Source: an uncultured Roseateles sp. (GTDB lineage: Bacteria; Pseudomonadota; Gammaproteobacteria; Burkholderiales; Burkholderiaceae). From it: a stretch of 19,802 nucleotides of DNA. How positions within the stretch are numbered: the first letter of the stretch is position 1; each line of letters starts with the position of its first letter. The translations under genes were made by a program, and so were the position numbers. Below the pieces are notes generated by a model. The model was not told the origin of the DNA. It saw nothing but the letters and a program-made list of their open reading frames with translations, and did no database searches. Below, piece by piece: positions 6,677 to 13,812 of the stretch. The stretch is taken from the NCBI GenBank assembly GCA_946480605.1, contig CAMLKW010000064.1:1-19802 (forward strand). Reading direction: 5' to 3'.

Positions 6677-7552
6677 ATGCTCGACCAGCTCAAACGCATG
6701 GCCGTGTTCGCCAGCGTCATCCGCCACGGCAGCTTTGCGGCGGCGGCGCGGCAGTTGCGCACCAGCACCTCGGCCGTCAGCCAGCAGATCCGCGCGCTGG
6801 AGACCGGCATGGGCGTCACGCTGCTGCACCGTTCCACGCGCAAGCTCGGCCTGACGCCAGCCGGCGAGCGCTTCCATGCCGGCTGCGCAGCGATGGTGGC
6901 GGCGGCCGAATCCGCCCAGGCCCAGCTGCTGCAGCTGCGCGATGCGCCCGAGGGCGAGCTGCGCATCGCGATGACGGTGGGCTTCGGCCGGCGCATCGGC
7001 CCCGCACTGGCGCCGCTGCTGGCCGCGCATCCGGGCTTGAGCCTGCACCTGCAGGTGGAAGACGGCTTCACCGACCTCGTGGCCCACCGCATCGACCTCG
7101 CCATCCGCTTCGGCCGGCTGCCGGACAGCGCCTGGGTTGCCCAGCCGCTGGGCCGCCTGCGCACCAGCCTGTACGCGTCGCCCGCCTACCTCGCGCAGCG
7201 TGGCGTGCCGGCCACGCCCGAGGCGCTGCAGGGCGCCGACTGGCTGGTGCTGCATGACGGCACCGACCAGCCGCTGCGCCTGCTGGGCAGCGCGCTGACC
7301 GTGCAGCCGCGCTACACCAGCAACAACCAGCTGACGCTGCAACAGCTGTGCGAGGCCGGCCTGGGTCTGGCGGCGCTGGGTGACGACGACGTGGCCGAGG
7401 CCGTCGCCGCCGGCCGGCTGCTGCGGCTGGACACCGAGCTGGCGCTGCCCGAACTGCCCGTCTGGGCGCTGACGCCACAGCGGGACGCGCAGCCCGCCAA
7501 GGTCCGCCACGCCATCGCGGCACTGAAGGCCCATCTGGCGGAGGTGCGATGA
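6677..7552 (+). CDS. LysR family transcriptional regulator
   Basis: The 291-aa LysR-type regulator has an N-terminal winged helix-turn-helix (GSFAAAARQLRTSTSAVSQQIRALE, 18-42) and a C-terminal substrate-binding domain starting around residue 90 (GELRIAMTVGFG). Length and layout are typical of the CrgA/DsdC-like subgroup with short MLDQLKRMAVF N-termini. A LysR box lies between this gene and the divergent NmrA-like gene, so it probably regulates that gene and itself. Its last four bases (ATGA) overlap the start of the downstream cold-shock/DUF1294 gene, which is therefore likely to be translationally coupled. The inducer is unknown. Confidence 0.94.
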   Translation: MLDQLKRMAVFASVIRHGSFAAAARQLRTSTSAVSQQIRALETGMGVTLLHRSTRKLGLTPAGERFHAGCAAMVAAAESAQAQLLQLRDAPEGELRIAMTVGFGRRIGPALAPLLAAHPGLSLHLQVEDGFTDLVAHRIDLAIRFGRLPDSAWVAQPLGRLRTSLYASPAYLAQRGVPATPEALQGADWLVLHDGTDQPLRLLGSALTVQPRYTSNNQLTLQQLCEAGLGLAALGDDDVAEAVAAGRLLRLDTELALPELPVWALTPQRDAQPAKVRHAIAALKAHLAEVR

Positions 7553-8136
7553 GCAAGGGCACGCTGACCCAATGGGACGAGGCCAAGGGCTACGGCTTCA
7601 TCACGCCAGACGACGGCGGCGCCAAGCTGTTCGTGCACATCAAGGCCTTCGGCCTGCGCCCGCAGCGCCCCTTCGTCGGCGAGCGCCTGAGCTACCGCGA
7701 AGGCCGTGATGCGCAAGGCAAGCGCCGCGCGCAGAACGTGCAGAGCCTGGCGCCAAAGGCGGCTCCACCGCCCCCCAGGCCGCGCGACGGCGGGCGAGTG
7801 CTGCTGCTGATCCCGGCCTTCGCCGGCTTCGTGCTGGTGGTGCACCTGCTGTGGGGCGTGCCCAACTGGCTGTGGGGCATCTACACGGCCATGAGCCTGG
7901 CCACCTTCATCACCTACTGGCTGGACAAGCGCGCCGCCACGCGCGGCGACTGGCGCGTGCCCGAGAACACGCTGCACGTGCTGGCGCTGGCCTGCGGCTG
8001 GCCCGGCGCGCTGCTGGCCCAGCGGCTGCTGCGGCACAAGAGCGCAAAGCGATCGTTCCGGCGTGTGTACTGGGCGATGGTGGTGGTGAACGTCGCGGCG
8101 TTCGCTGCGGTGTTTACGCCGTTGCTGAAAAGCTGA
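7549..8136 (+). CDS. Cold-shock domain / DUF1294 membrane protein
   Basis: The 195-aa protein fuses an N-terminal cold-shock (S1-like OB) domain to a C-terminal DUF1294 membrane domain. The OB part carries RNP1-like KGYGFI (13-18) and RNP2-like LFVHI (27-31). A Pro-rich linker (70-80) is followed by three to four hydrophobic segments (about 84-101, 107-123, 142-159, 173-191). DUF1294 hallmarks are YWLDKRAA (123-130) and GWPGALLAQRLLRHKSAKRSFR (150-171). The cold-shock domain would face the cytoplasm and could bind single-stranded RNA or DNA near the membrane. This architecture recurs in proteobacteria and its role is unknown. The ATG overlaps the LysR stop. The 3' end overlaps the convergent hydratase gene by 23 bp. 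Confidence 0.9.
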   Translation: MSKGTLTQWDEAKGYGFITPDDGGAKLFVHIKAFGLRPQRPFVGERLSYREGRDAQGKRRAQNVQSLAPKAAPPPPRPRDGGRVLLLIPAFAGFVLVVHLLWGVPNWLWGIYTAMSLATFITYWLDKRAATRGDWRVPENTLHVLALACGWPGALLAQRLLRHKSAKRSFRRVYWAMVVVNVAAFAAVFTPLLKS

Positions 8137-8800
8137 ACTCGCCGAGCCCGTCGAACGCCAGCGTGCCTTGCACCGGGCCAGTCCACGCATGCAGGCCACC
8201 CCAGGCGCCCGCCGTTACGACCGTGCCCGGCTTGAGGGTGGTTCCGTCGCGCGTCGCGTGCTGGAACCACGCGGGCAGCACGCCCGCCGGGTTGGCCAGC
8301 GAGTGGCCGCCACGGCGCACGATGTCGGGCTGGCCGGGCAGCGACAGCCGCCATCCGACGTCGGCCCAGGCCAGCGCGCGGTAGGGCTGCCAGGGGCCCA
8401 GCAGCAGGCCCGCGTTGCTCTGGAAGTCCGCCATGCGCAGCAGCGCCGGCGCATCCATGCCCTCGGCCCAGCGGGACGCGACCAGCTCGACGGCGATGCA
8501 CATGGCCTCGGGCGCACCGTCCGCACCGACGCGCAACGCCACCTCGGCCTCCAGGCCCAGCAAGGCCGTGCCGGCGAGCGGGCTCACCGGCGAATGGCTG
8601 AACGGCCCCTGCGGGCCGGCGCCGCCGGACTTCCAGCGGTCCAGCGGCCAGCCCAGCGCACGGGCCACGCCGTCCTGCACGGCGTAGGCGTCGGCCTCGG
8701 TGCGCACGGCGTCGGTCCAGTCGGCGGCTTTCAGGCGGGTGCCGTCGCGGTGGCAGGCGGTCAGGGCTTGGACAAGGGCTTGGATCGGGGCTTCGGTCAT
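8114..8800 (-). CDS. 2-keto-4-pentenoate hydratase-type protein (FAH-related fold)
   Basis: The 228-aa product resembles the hydratase/decarboxylase branch related to fumarylacetoacetate hydrolase (MhpD-like). It has a WKSGG segment (56-60), the acidic metal-ligand region GLEAEVALR (82-90, E84/E86), a later glutamate in AVELVASRW (E105) and the conserved DFQSNAGLLLGP (125-136). These enzymes use Mg2+ or Mn2+ to hydrate 2-keto-4-pentenoates or act on related 2-keto acids. At 228 aa it is slightly shorter than MhpD (about 260-270). It is divergent from a sugar 1-dehydrogenase 98 bp away, so a role on a 2-keto-3-deoxy sugar acid is possible but not shown. The upstream Shine-Dalgarno is weak. Confidence 0.82.
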   Translation of the reverse strand: MTEAPIQALVQALTACHRDGTRLKAADWTDAVRTEADAYAVQDGVARALGWPLDRWKSGGAGPQGPFSHSPVSPLAGTALLGLEAEVALRVGADGAPEAMCIAVELVASRWAEGMDAPALLRMADFQSNAGLLLGPWQPYRALAWADVGWRLSLPGQPDIVRRGGHSLANPAGVLPAWFQHATRDGTTLKPGTVVTAGAWGGLHAWTGPVQGTLAFDGLGEFSFSATA

Positions 8801-8898
8801 GAGCTTGAGTGGTGCCGTGCGGCGAGTCGGGATGGGCGGACCTTAAGATGAAAACCATGCCGGGCATCGGGTCCGGCGCAGCATTTTCCGGGAACGGC

Positions 8899-9828
8899 AT
8901 GGCACTGAAGTTGGGCTTGGTGGGTATCGGCAAGATCGCCCGTGATCAACACATTCCGGCGATCGCGGCCGACTCGCGCTTCGAGCTGGTGGCCACCGCC
9001 AGCCGCAACGCCGGCGTGGACGGCGTGGCCGGCTTCAAGACGGTGGAGGCCATGCTGGCCGCCGTGCCCGAGCTGGACGCCATCTCCATCTGCACGCCGC
9101 CGCAGGCGCATTTCGACGCCGCGCTGGCCGCGCTGCGCGCCGGCAAGCACGTGATGCTGGAGAAGCCGCCCGCCGCGACGACGCGGCAGATCGCGCTGCT
9201 GCAGGCCGAGGCCGCGCGCCACGGCCGCACGCTGTTCCAGACCTGGCACTCGCGCTTCGCCGCCGGCGTGGACGCCGCGCGCGACTGGGTCAAGGGCCGC
9301 ACGCTGACCGGCGGCAGCATCACCTGGAAGGAAGACGTGCACCACTGGCACCCCGGCCAGCAGTGGATCTTCGACGCGGGCGGCCTGGGCGTGTTCGACC
9401 CCGGCATCAACGCGCTGTCGGTGCTGACCGAGGTGCTGGCCGAGGAGGTGGTGGTCAGCAAGGCCGTGCTGGAGTTCCCCGAGAACCAGCAGGCGCCCAT
9501 CGCCGCGCAACTGGACCTGCGCACCGAATCCGGCGTGCCGGTGGACACGGTGTTCGACTTCCGCCAGAAGGGCGAGCAGACCTGGGACATCGAGCTGGTT
9601 TCGACGACCGGCCGGCTGCGCCTGTCGCACGGCGGCGGCGCGCTGGAGATCGACGGCCAGCCCATCGGCGCCGACGAGGCACTGGCGGGCGAATACCCGC
9701 GCCTGTATGCGCGCTTTGCCGAGATGGTCGCGGCGGGCCGCTCCGAGGTGGACTGGAGGCCGTTCCAGCTGGTGGCCGACGCCTTCCTGATCGGCGAGCG
9801 CCGCACGGTGGCGGCCCACCAGGTCTAA
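8899..9828 (+). CDS. L-arabinose / D-galactose 1-dehydrogenase (Gfo/Idh/MocA family)
   Basis: The 309-aa NAD(P)-dependent oxidoreductase has an N-terminal Rossmann motif GIGKIA (9-14) and the family EKP motif (88-90, catalytic K89). LVGIGKIARDQHIPAI near the start and KEDVHHWHPGQQWIF followed by GGLGVFDPGINALS closely recall the Azospirillum brasilense L-arabinose 1-dehydrogenase and Pseudomonas D-galactose 1-dehydrogenase. It would oxidise the aldose to the lactone, the first step of a non-phosphorylating pentose/galactose route. The frame opens at 8809, but ATG 8899 matches the family N-terminus exactly and is preceded by GGGAA. It stands alone apart from the divergent hydratase: no lactonase, sugar-acid dehydratase or semialdehyde dehydrogenase lies in the window. 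Confidence 0.88.
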   Translation: MALKLGLVGIGKIARDQHIPAIAADSRFELVATASRNAGVDGVAGFKTVEAMLAAVPELDAISICTPPQAHFDAALAALRAGKHVMLEKPPAATTRQIALLQAEAARHGRTLFQTWHSRFAAGVDAARDWVKGRTLTGGSITWKEDVHHWHPGQQWIFDAGGLGVFDPGINALSVLTEVLAEEVVVSKAVLEFPENQQAPIAAQLDLRTESGVPVDTVFDFRQKGEQTWDIELVSTTGRLRLSHGGGALEIDGQPIGADEALAGEYPRLYARFAEMVAAGRSEVDWRPFQLVADAFLIGERRTVAAHQV

Positions 9829-9835
9829 AGCCCGT

Positions 9836-11815
9836 TCACGCGGACAAGGCCCGCACCAGCCGCTTGCCGGGCCGCGTCGGGTCGGGGGGCTCGCTGGCGT
9901 GGATCTGCGCCGCATGGCGCCAGGCGGCGCCGGCGATGGTGGCCAGCGCGTCGAGTGCCGCATCCTCGACGGCGTCCGTCGCCCGTCCGTGGGCGACCGC
10001 ATTGCGCAGCTCGCGGCCGTCACGGGCGAACCAGGCGGCGATCGGCTGCTGCTCGCCGAGCAATCGCGTGACCAGCGCCTCCAGCGGCAGCGCATCGCCT
10101 GGCGCGCGGAAGCGCCCCAGCAAGGATTCGATGGTCGCGTAGTGCAGGCCGGCGCAGGCATGGGCCGTGTTGAAACGTCTGTCGAAGCCGCGCCGGTACA
10201 GCGACAGCGCGCGATCCAGATCAGGGTGGCCGCCCGCGTTGCGGTAGTTGTCGACCGTGCGCCAGGCCGCAGCCAGCGGCTCCGCATGCGTAGGTTGCAG
10301 CGCCTGGGCCTCATCCTGCTTCCGCGCCACGATCTGCCAAACCGATTGCCGCAACACCGAGGGTTGGCGAAAGCGGATCGTCTTGTGCATCGCGACGGGA
10401 CCGGCCAGCGCCGGATCGCAGAAGTCGTGAAAGCCCGCCAGGCGCAAGGCCGCCACGGCGAGGTCGCGCTCCTGCTGCAGCCTGGCCATGGCGTCGACCG
10501 GGTCCTCAATGTCGCCCGGCAGGGTGAGGTACAGCGCGGCGATCTCGTCCTCCTGCATGCGCAGCACGCTCGCGAAGTCGCGCCTGATGTCGCGCTCCTC
10601 CAGCTTCAGCAATTCGTTGCCGGACAACGAAAGCAGCAGGCGGCGGAGCTCGTCGTCCAGCGCCAGGGGTTGGTGGTTCAACAGTCCCGGCAGCGGCGCC
10701 CACATCAGCCAGCCGTCCTCGTGCGAGGCGAGCTCGGGCGCGAGGATGCCGACCATGCTGGTCCGCTTTCGTAGCAGCGCCGGCTCGCCAGAAGGCCTGG
10801 ACAGCGGCAGCGCCTCGCCCATCGGTTGCTCGTCCAGGCGCGGCAGCAGATCGACCACCGGCGTGGCGGTGGCGCTGGATTGGCGGTCCAGCGCGATGAT
10901 TGCCGCGGCCAGCCAGGCGCCGCCGTTGGCCATGCCGGCAGGGCCTTGTGGGGCGGGCGCCTCGCCGTGCACCGAGGCACTGCGCGCCTTGTACAGCGCG
11001 CGGGCGCTGTCGCGGCTGTGCTGGCGCTCGTCGTCGTCGCGGCCGAGCAGATGGGCCAGTCGGCGCTCCAGCGTGGCGGACAAGCCGCTGCGCGCCTCGG
11101 ACAGCAGCAGCGTTTCCAGCGCCATCGTCGCCAGCACCGTGCGCTCGGCAGCGCCCAGCAACGGCGACGCGCATTCGGCCAGCGCGTCCAGCGCAGGCCC
11201 CAGGCGCGCATCGACCGACGTGGCTTCGGACAGACGTTCCGCCCAGGCGGCAGCGGCTTGCAGCTCGGCGCTGTCGAAGTGCCGGGTGGGGAAGCCTTCG
11301 TTGATCAGGTACTCGATGTCGGCGTCGCCCTGCACGCTGGCCACGCGCGAAGGCTGCGCGACGTCGATGAAGCCGAAGCCCTCGTCCGCGATGGCCAGGG
11401 TCAGCGACCAGCGCGGCGGTGGCAGCACGGCATCGGGCGCCTGCAGCAGCAGCGCCTGCCAGGCGGGCTGCACGGCGAGGGCGTGGAACTTGATGAGGAT
11501 GTCCAGCCCGAACCGCGCCAGCAGCGGCCACGACCGCTCGGGCAGCTTCATCTGCAGGCTGGAGTTGTGCGTCCGCGCCTCGTCCAGCGCCACGACATTG
11601 GGCAGCCGTGCGCGCACCACGACGCGCAGGAAGACGGGCGCCATCGCCTCGTAGGCTTCCTGGTGGTCCGAGAAGGCGCCGACCGTGAGCGCGTCGAAGA
11701 CTTCGAAGGGCATGCGCCACAGGTCGCCGCCCGCGAATGGCAGGCTCTCCTGGTCGGTGCGCACCAGCGGCAGATGCGCGACGAGGACGATCTCGTCGCC
11801 GTTCGAGACGCTCAT
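9836..11815 (-). CDS. Large protein with two HEPN-like RX4H motifs
   Basis: The 659-aa protein does not match a named family I can identify, but its layout is informative. Residues about 205-312 form a helical region, MALETLLLSEA...RRLAHLLG...ARALYKARSASVHGE, with R278-x4-H283, very like Apea-type HEPN domains. Residues about 535-635 form a second one, HYATIESLLGRF...LVTRLLG...RELRNAVAHG, with R604-x4-H609. Each is preceded by a strand-rich, less conserved segment (about 1-200 and 340-530), suggesting internal duplication of an N-domain plus HEPN unit. HEPN proteins are often metal-independent RNases in toxin-antitoxin, abortive-infection and CRISPR systems, but some are inactive. A strong Shine-Dalgarno (AAGGAGG, complement of 11821-11827) precedes the ATG. 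It converges with the sugar dehydrogenase (7-nt gap) and is divergent from a membrane coiled-coil gene. RNase activity is inference. Confidence 0.75.
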   Translation of the reverse strand: MSVSNGDEIVLVAHLPLVRTDQESLPFAGGDLWRMPFEVFDALTVGAFSDHQEAYEAMAPVFLRVVVRARLPNVVALDEARTHNSSLQMKLPERSWPLLARFGLDILIKFHALAVQPAWQALLLQAPDAVLPPPRWSLTLAIADEGFGFIDVAQPSRVASVQGDADIEYLINEGFPTRHFDSAELQAAAAWAERLSEATSVDARLGPALDALAECASPLLGAAERTVLATMALETLLLSEARSGLSATLERRLAHLLGRDDDERQHSRDSARALYKARSASVHGEAPAPQGPAGMANGGAWLAAAIIALDRQSSATATPVVDLLPRLDEQPMGEALPLSRPSGEPALLRKRTSMVGILAPELASHEDGWLMWAPLPGLLNHQPLALDDELRRLLLSLSGNELLKLEERDIRRDFASVLRMQEDEIAALYLTLPGDIEDPVDAMARLQQERDLAVAALRLAGFHDFCDPALAGPVAMHKTIRFRQPSVLRQSVWQIVARKQDEAQALQPTHAEPLAAAWRTVDNYRNAGGHPDLDRALSLYRRGFDRRFNTAHACAGLHYATIESLLGRFRAPGDALPLEALVTRLLGEQQPIAAWFARDGRELRNAVAHGRATDAVEDAALDALATIAGAAWRHAAQIHASEPPDPTRPGKRLVRALSA

Positions 11816-11835
11816 GGCGGCCTCCTTCGGCGGTA

Positions 11836-11873
11836 GTAGGCGCGGCCATTCTGCTGCGCTGGCGCTCGCCTAC
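11836..11873. promoter_or_regulatory. Inverted repeat in shared divergent promoter region
   Basis: GTAGGCG (11836-11842) and CGCCTAC (11867-11873) are a perfect 7-bp inverted repeat separated by 24 nt, centred in the 91-bp gap between the dual-HEPN gene and the coiled-coil gene. The right arm runs into TACCAT (11871-11876), a weak -10-like box for the plus-strand gene. A dimeric regulator acting on both genes is possible; chance is also possible in such GC-rich DNA. Confidence 0.25.
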
Positions 11874-11906
11874 CATGGCCCCACGTCCACCGCCGGGGGG
11901 AGAAGC

Positions 11907-12911
11907 ATGGATCTCGGGACCGTCGTCGCCGCCGTCAGTTCGTCTCTCGGGTTGTCGCTTGCGGGCGCCTACTGGCTGGCGCGCACGCTGGTCCAGCACC
12001 GCCTCACCGACGCGCTGGAGCAGCGCAAGTCCGAGCTGTCGCGCCAGCTCGAAACCCACAAGCTGGGCCTGAGCCAGGACCTGGAGCGCACCAAGGGCCA
12101 GATCCAGCTGGAGCTGGGCCGTGACAAGGCCTTGTTCGACGCGGCCATCAAGCGTGAGGTGGAGGCCCAACTGGGCCAGATGGCCGCGCAGCGCCAGTAC
12201 GAGTACGAGGCCCGGCGCCGGCTCTACACGGCCATCGGGCCGCTGCGCTTCCAGCTGCTGCTGGCCTGCCGCGACCTGGCCGGGCGCATCGAGTCCTTCC
12301 ACACGCGCGAGCACTACCGCATGGACATCGCCAGCTACTACGGCCGCAGCACGCTCTACCGGCTGCTGCGGCCGCTGTCCATCGCCGAGCTGGTGGAGCG
12401 GCAGATCGGCGTGGCGGACTTCGCCGTGGACCCGTCTGCGGTGGTGTGCCTGCGCTTTCGGCGCACGATCACGCGCATCTTCAGTGGCGACGAGCTGGTG
12501 CGGGGCCGGCCGGACGTGGACTGGGGCCGCCAGGCCCAGCACGTGTTCGCCGACTCGCTGGCGGCCTGCGCGCAGGCGCTGATCCACCGCGAGGCCGGCG
12601 GCGCCGAGCGCATCCTGCGCTTCGACGAGTTCAATGCGCGGCTGGACGCGGACGGCATGGCCGCCGTTTCACCGTTCGACCAGTTGCTGGACGGCCTGCA
12701 GGTGGGCACCAAGCCCATTCTCTGGCTGCGGCTGGTCGCCTATGGTCATGCCTGCAATGCGTTGATCGACCGACTGGGCCCGGGGCTGGACTTCGAGTCG
12801 CGCCCGTTCCCGACCGAGTCGCTGCTGGCCGCGACCGGTGATGCGCACACGGCCGCCCATCTGGCCGAACTGCAGGGCTGGGTGCGCGAGGTCGAACTGG
12901 TCGCGCTGTAG
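11907..12911 (+). CDS. Membrane-anchored coiled-coil protein, unknown function
   Basis: The 334-aa product is not a family I recognise. Residues about 4-27 form one hydrophobic segment (VVAAVSSSLGLSLAGAYWLA). Residues about 30-105 are charged and heptad-like (LEQRKSELSRQLETHKLGLS onwards), a likely coiled coil of some 70 residues. The remaining 230 residues look like a soluble helical domain with many Arg and aromatic residues. One N-terminal anchor with a large cytoplasmic part is the likely topology. The frame opens upstream, but ATG 11907 has GGGGAG 4 nt before it and begins with the membrane segment, so I choose it. It is divergent from the dual-HEPN gene across 91 bp and converges with the dioxygenase gene (7-nt gap). 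Short membrane-plus-helical proteins are common near defence genes, but no function can be assigned. Confidence 0.8.
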   Translation: MDLGTVVAAVSSSLGLSLAGAYWLARTLVQHRLTDALEQRKSELSRQLETHKLGLSQDLERTKGQIQLELGRDKALFDAAIKREVEAQLGQMAAQRQYEYEARRRLYTAIGPLRFQLLLACRDLAGRIESFHTREHYRMDIASYYGRSTLYRLLRPLSIAELVERQIGVADFAVDPSAVVCLRFRRTITRIFSGDELVRGRPDVDWGRQAQHVFADSLAACAQALIHREAGGAERILRFDEFNARLDADGMAAVSPFDQLLDGLQVGTKPILWLRLVAYGHACNALIDRLGPGLDFESRPFPTESLLAATGDAHTAAHLAELQGWVREVELVAL

Positions 12912-12918
12912 GTGGGGC

Positions 12919-13713
12919 TCAGGCCCCGAACCTGAAGCTGGACGCCGTCACGCCGCCCATGAACCCGGTCTCGTGATAGCTGCAGCTCGCCGTGTCGCCC
13001 TCGGCGGCACCGGCCGCCACCATCAGCGGCAGCAGGTGTTCCTCGCGCGGATGCGCCAGCCGGGCGGCCGGTGCCGCGGCCCAGGCCTGCAAGCGCTCGG
13101 CGCGGCCGTCGGGCGAGGGCAGCACCGCCTGCAGCCAGGCGTCGAACTGCGCCGACGGCTCGCGGCCCTGCGCGCCGTACAGCCGCAGGTTGTGGAAGCT
13201 GAAGCCGCTGCCCAGGATCAGCACGCCCTCATCGCGCAGCGGCGCCAGCGCGCGTCCCAGCGCCAGGTGCTCGGCCGGGTCCAGACCGCGCTTCAGCGAC
13301 AGCTGGACGACCGGCACCTCGGCCTGCGGGTACATCGGCACCAGCGTGCAGAAGGCGCCGTGGTCCAAGCCGCGCTGCGCATCGCGCGCGGCGGGCAGGC
13401 CGGCGGCCTCGATCAGCGCCACGACGCGCTCGGCCAGCACCGGGTCGCCCGGCGCGGGGTATTGCACCTCGTAGGTGTGCGGCGGGAAGCCGCCATAGTC
13501 GTACAGCATGCCCGGCGCGGGCGAGGTCATCACCGTGAAGGCGGTCTCCTCCCAGTGGGCCGAGATCATCAGGATGGCCTTCGGCTTTTCCGGCAGCGTG
13601 GCCGGCAGCGCCTGCAGCGAGGCTTCCAGCTGCGCGTGGGCCTGGCGGTAGTCGCCGTCCATGAACGGCCAGGGGCCGCCGCCGTGGGACAGGAAGAAGG
13701 TGGGCTGTTTCAT
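12919..13713 (-). CDS. ygiD: LigB-type extradiol dioxygenase (DODA/YgiD family)
   Basis: The 264-aa product matches the class III extradiol ring-cleaving dioxygenase group that includes E. coli YgiD (4,5-DOPA extradiol dioxygenase) and plant DODA. Conserved features: SHGGGP (9-14, H10), SAHWE (51-55, H53), LDHG (116-119, H118), GSGFSFHNL (168-176, H174) and HPREEHLLPL (221-230, H221). H10, H53 and H221 correspond to the expected metal ligands. The enzyme opens catechol rings using Fe or Zn in the cytoplasm; the physiological substrate in bacteria is uncertain. ATG 13713 fits the family start (MKQPTFFLSHGGG); the frame extends 14 codons upstream without similarity. It appears to be a metabolic gene sitting between two putative defence loci. 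Confidence 0.92.
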   Translation of the reverse strand: MKQPTFFLSHGGGPWPFMDGDYRQAHAQLEASLQALPATLPEKPKAILMISAHWEETAFTVMTSPAPGMLYDYGGFPPHTYEVQYPAPGDPVLAERVVALIEAAGLPAARDAQRGLDHGAFCTLVPMYPQAEVPVVQLSLKRGLDPAEHLALGRALAPLRDEGVLILGSGFSFHNLRLYGAQGREPSAQFDAWLQAVLPSPDGRAERLQAWAAAPAARLAHPREEHLLPLMVAAGAAEGDTASCSYHETGFMGGVTASSFRFGA

Positions 13714-13797
13714 GATGCGCCTAGTGTGCGCCGGCGCCGCCGCGCCGCGGTTCAAGCCAGCCGCCGGCAGCGCTCAAACCGTCTGAATGACCCCGAC

Positions 13798-13803
13798 GAT
13801 AAT
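13798..13803 (+). promoter_or_regulatory. Predicted -10 box of the jet operon
   Basis: GATAAT (5 of 6 to TATAAT) ends 9 nt before the jetA ATG, so transcription would start within a few bases of the start codon. The -35 region (around TCAAAC, 13774-13779) is weak. There is no Shine-Dalgarno in the CCGCGCCCC between box and ATG, so the jetA mRNA may be leaderless. Confidence 0.35.
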
Positions 13804-13812
13804 CCGCGCCCC

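Noticed and set aside
10506..12587. A 693-codon minus-strand frame spanning the HEPN gene and the coiled-coil gene
   Set aside because: It is a shadow frame crossing two genes with better starts, Shine-Dalgarno sequences and recognisable domains or segments. Its product is an Arg/Ala/Gly-rich low-complexity translation.
12838..13812. In-frame upstream extension of jetA across the dioxygenase gene
   Set aside because: The extra 325 codons are antisense to the clear YgiD-family gene and look like shadow sequence; the MSDLRP start at 13813 gives a sensible kleisin-sized protein.
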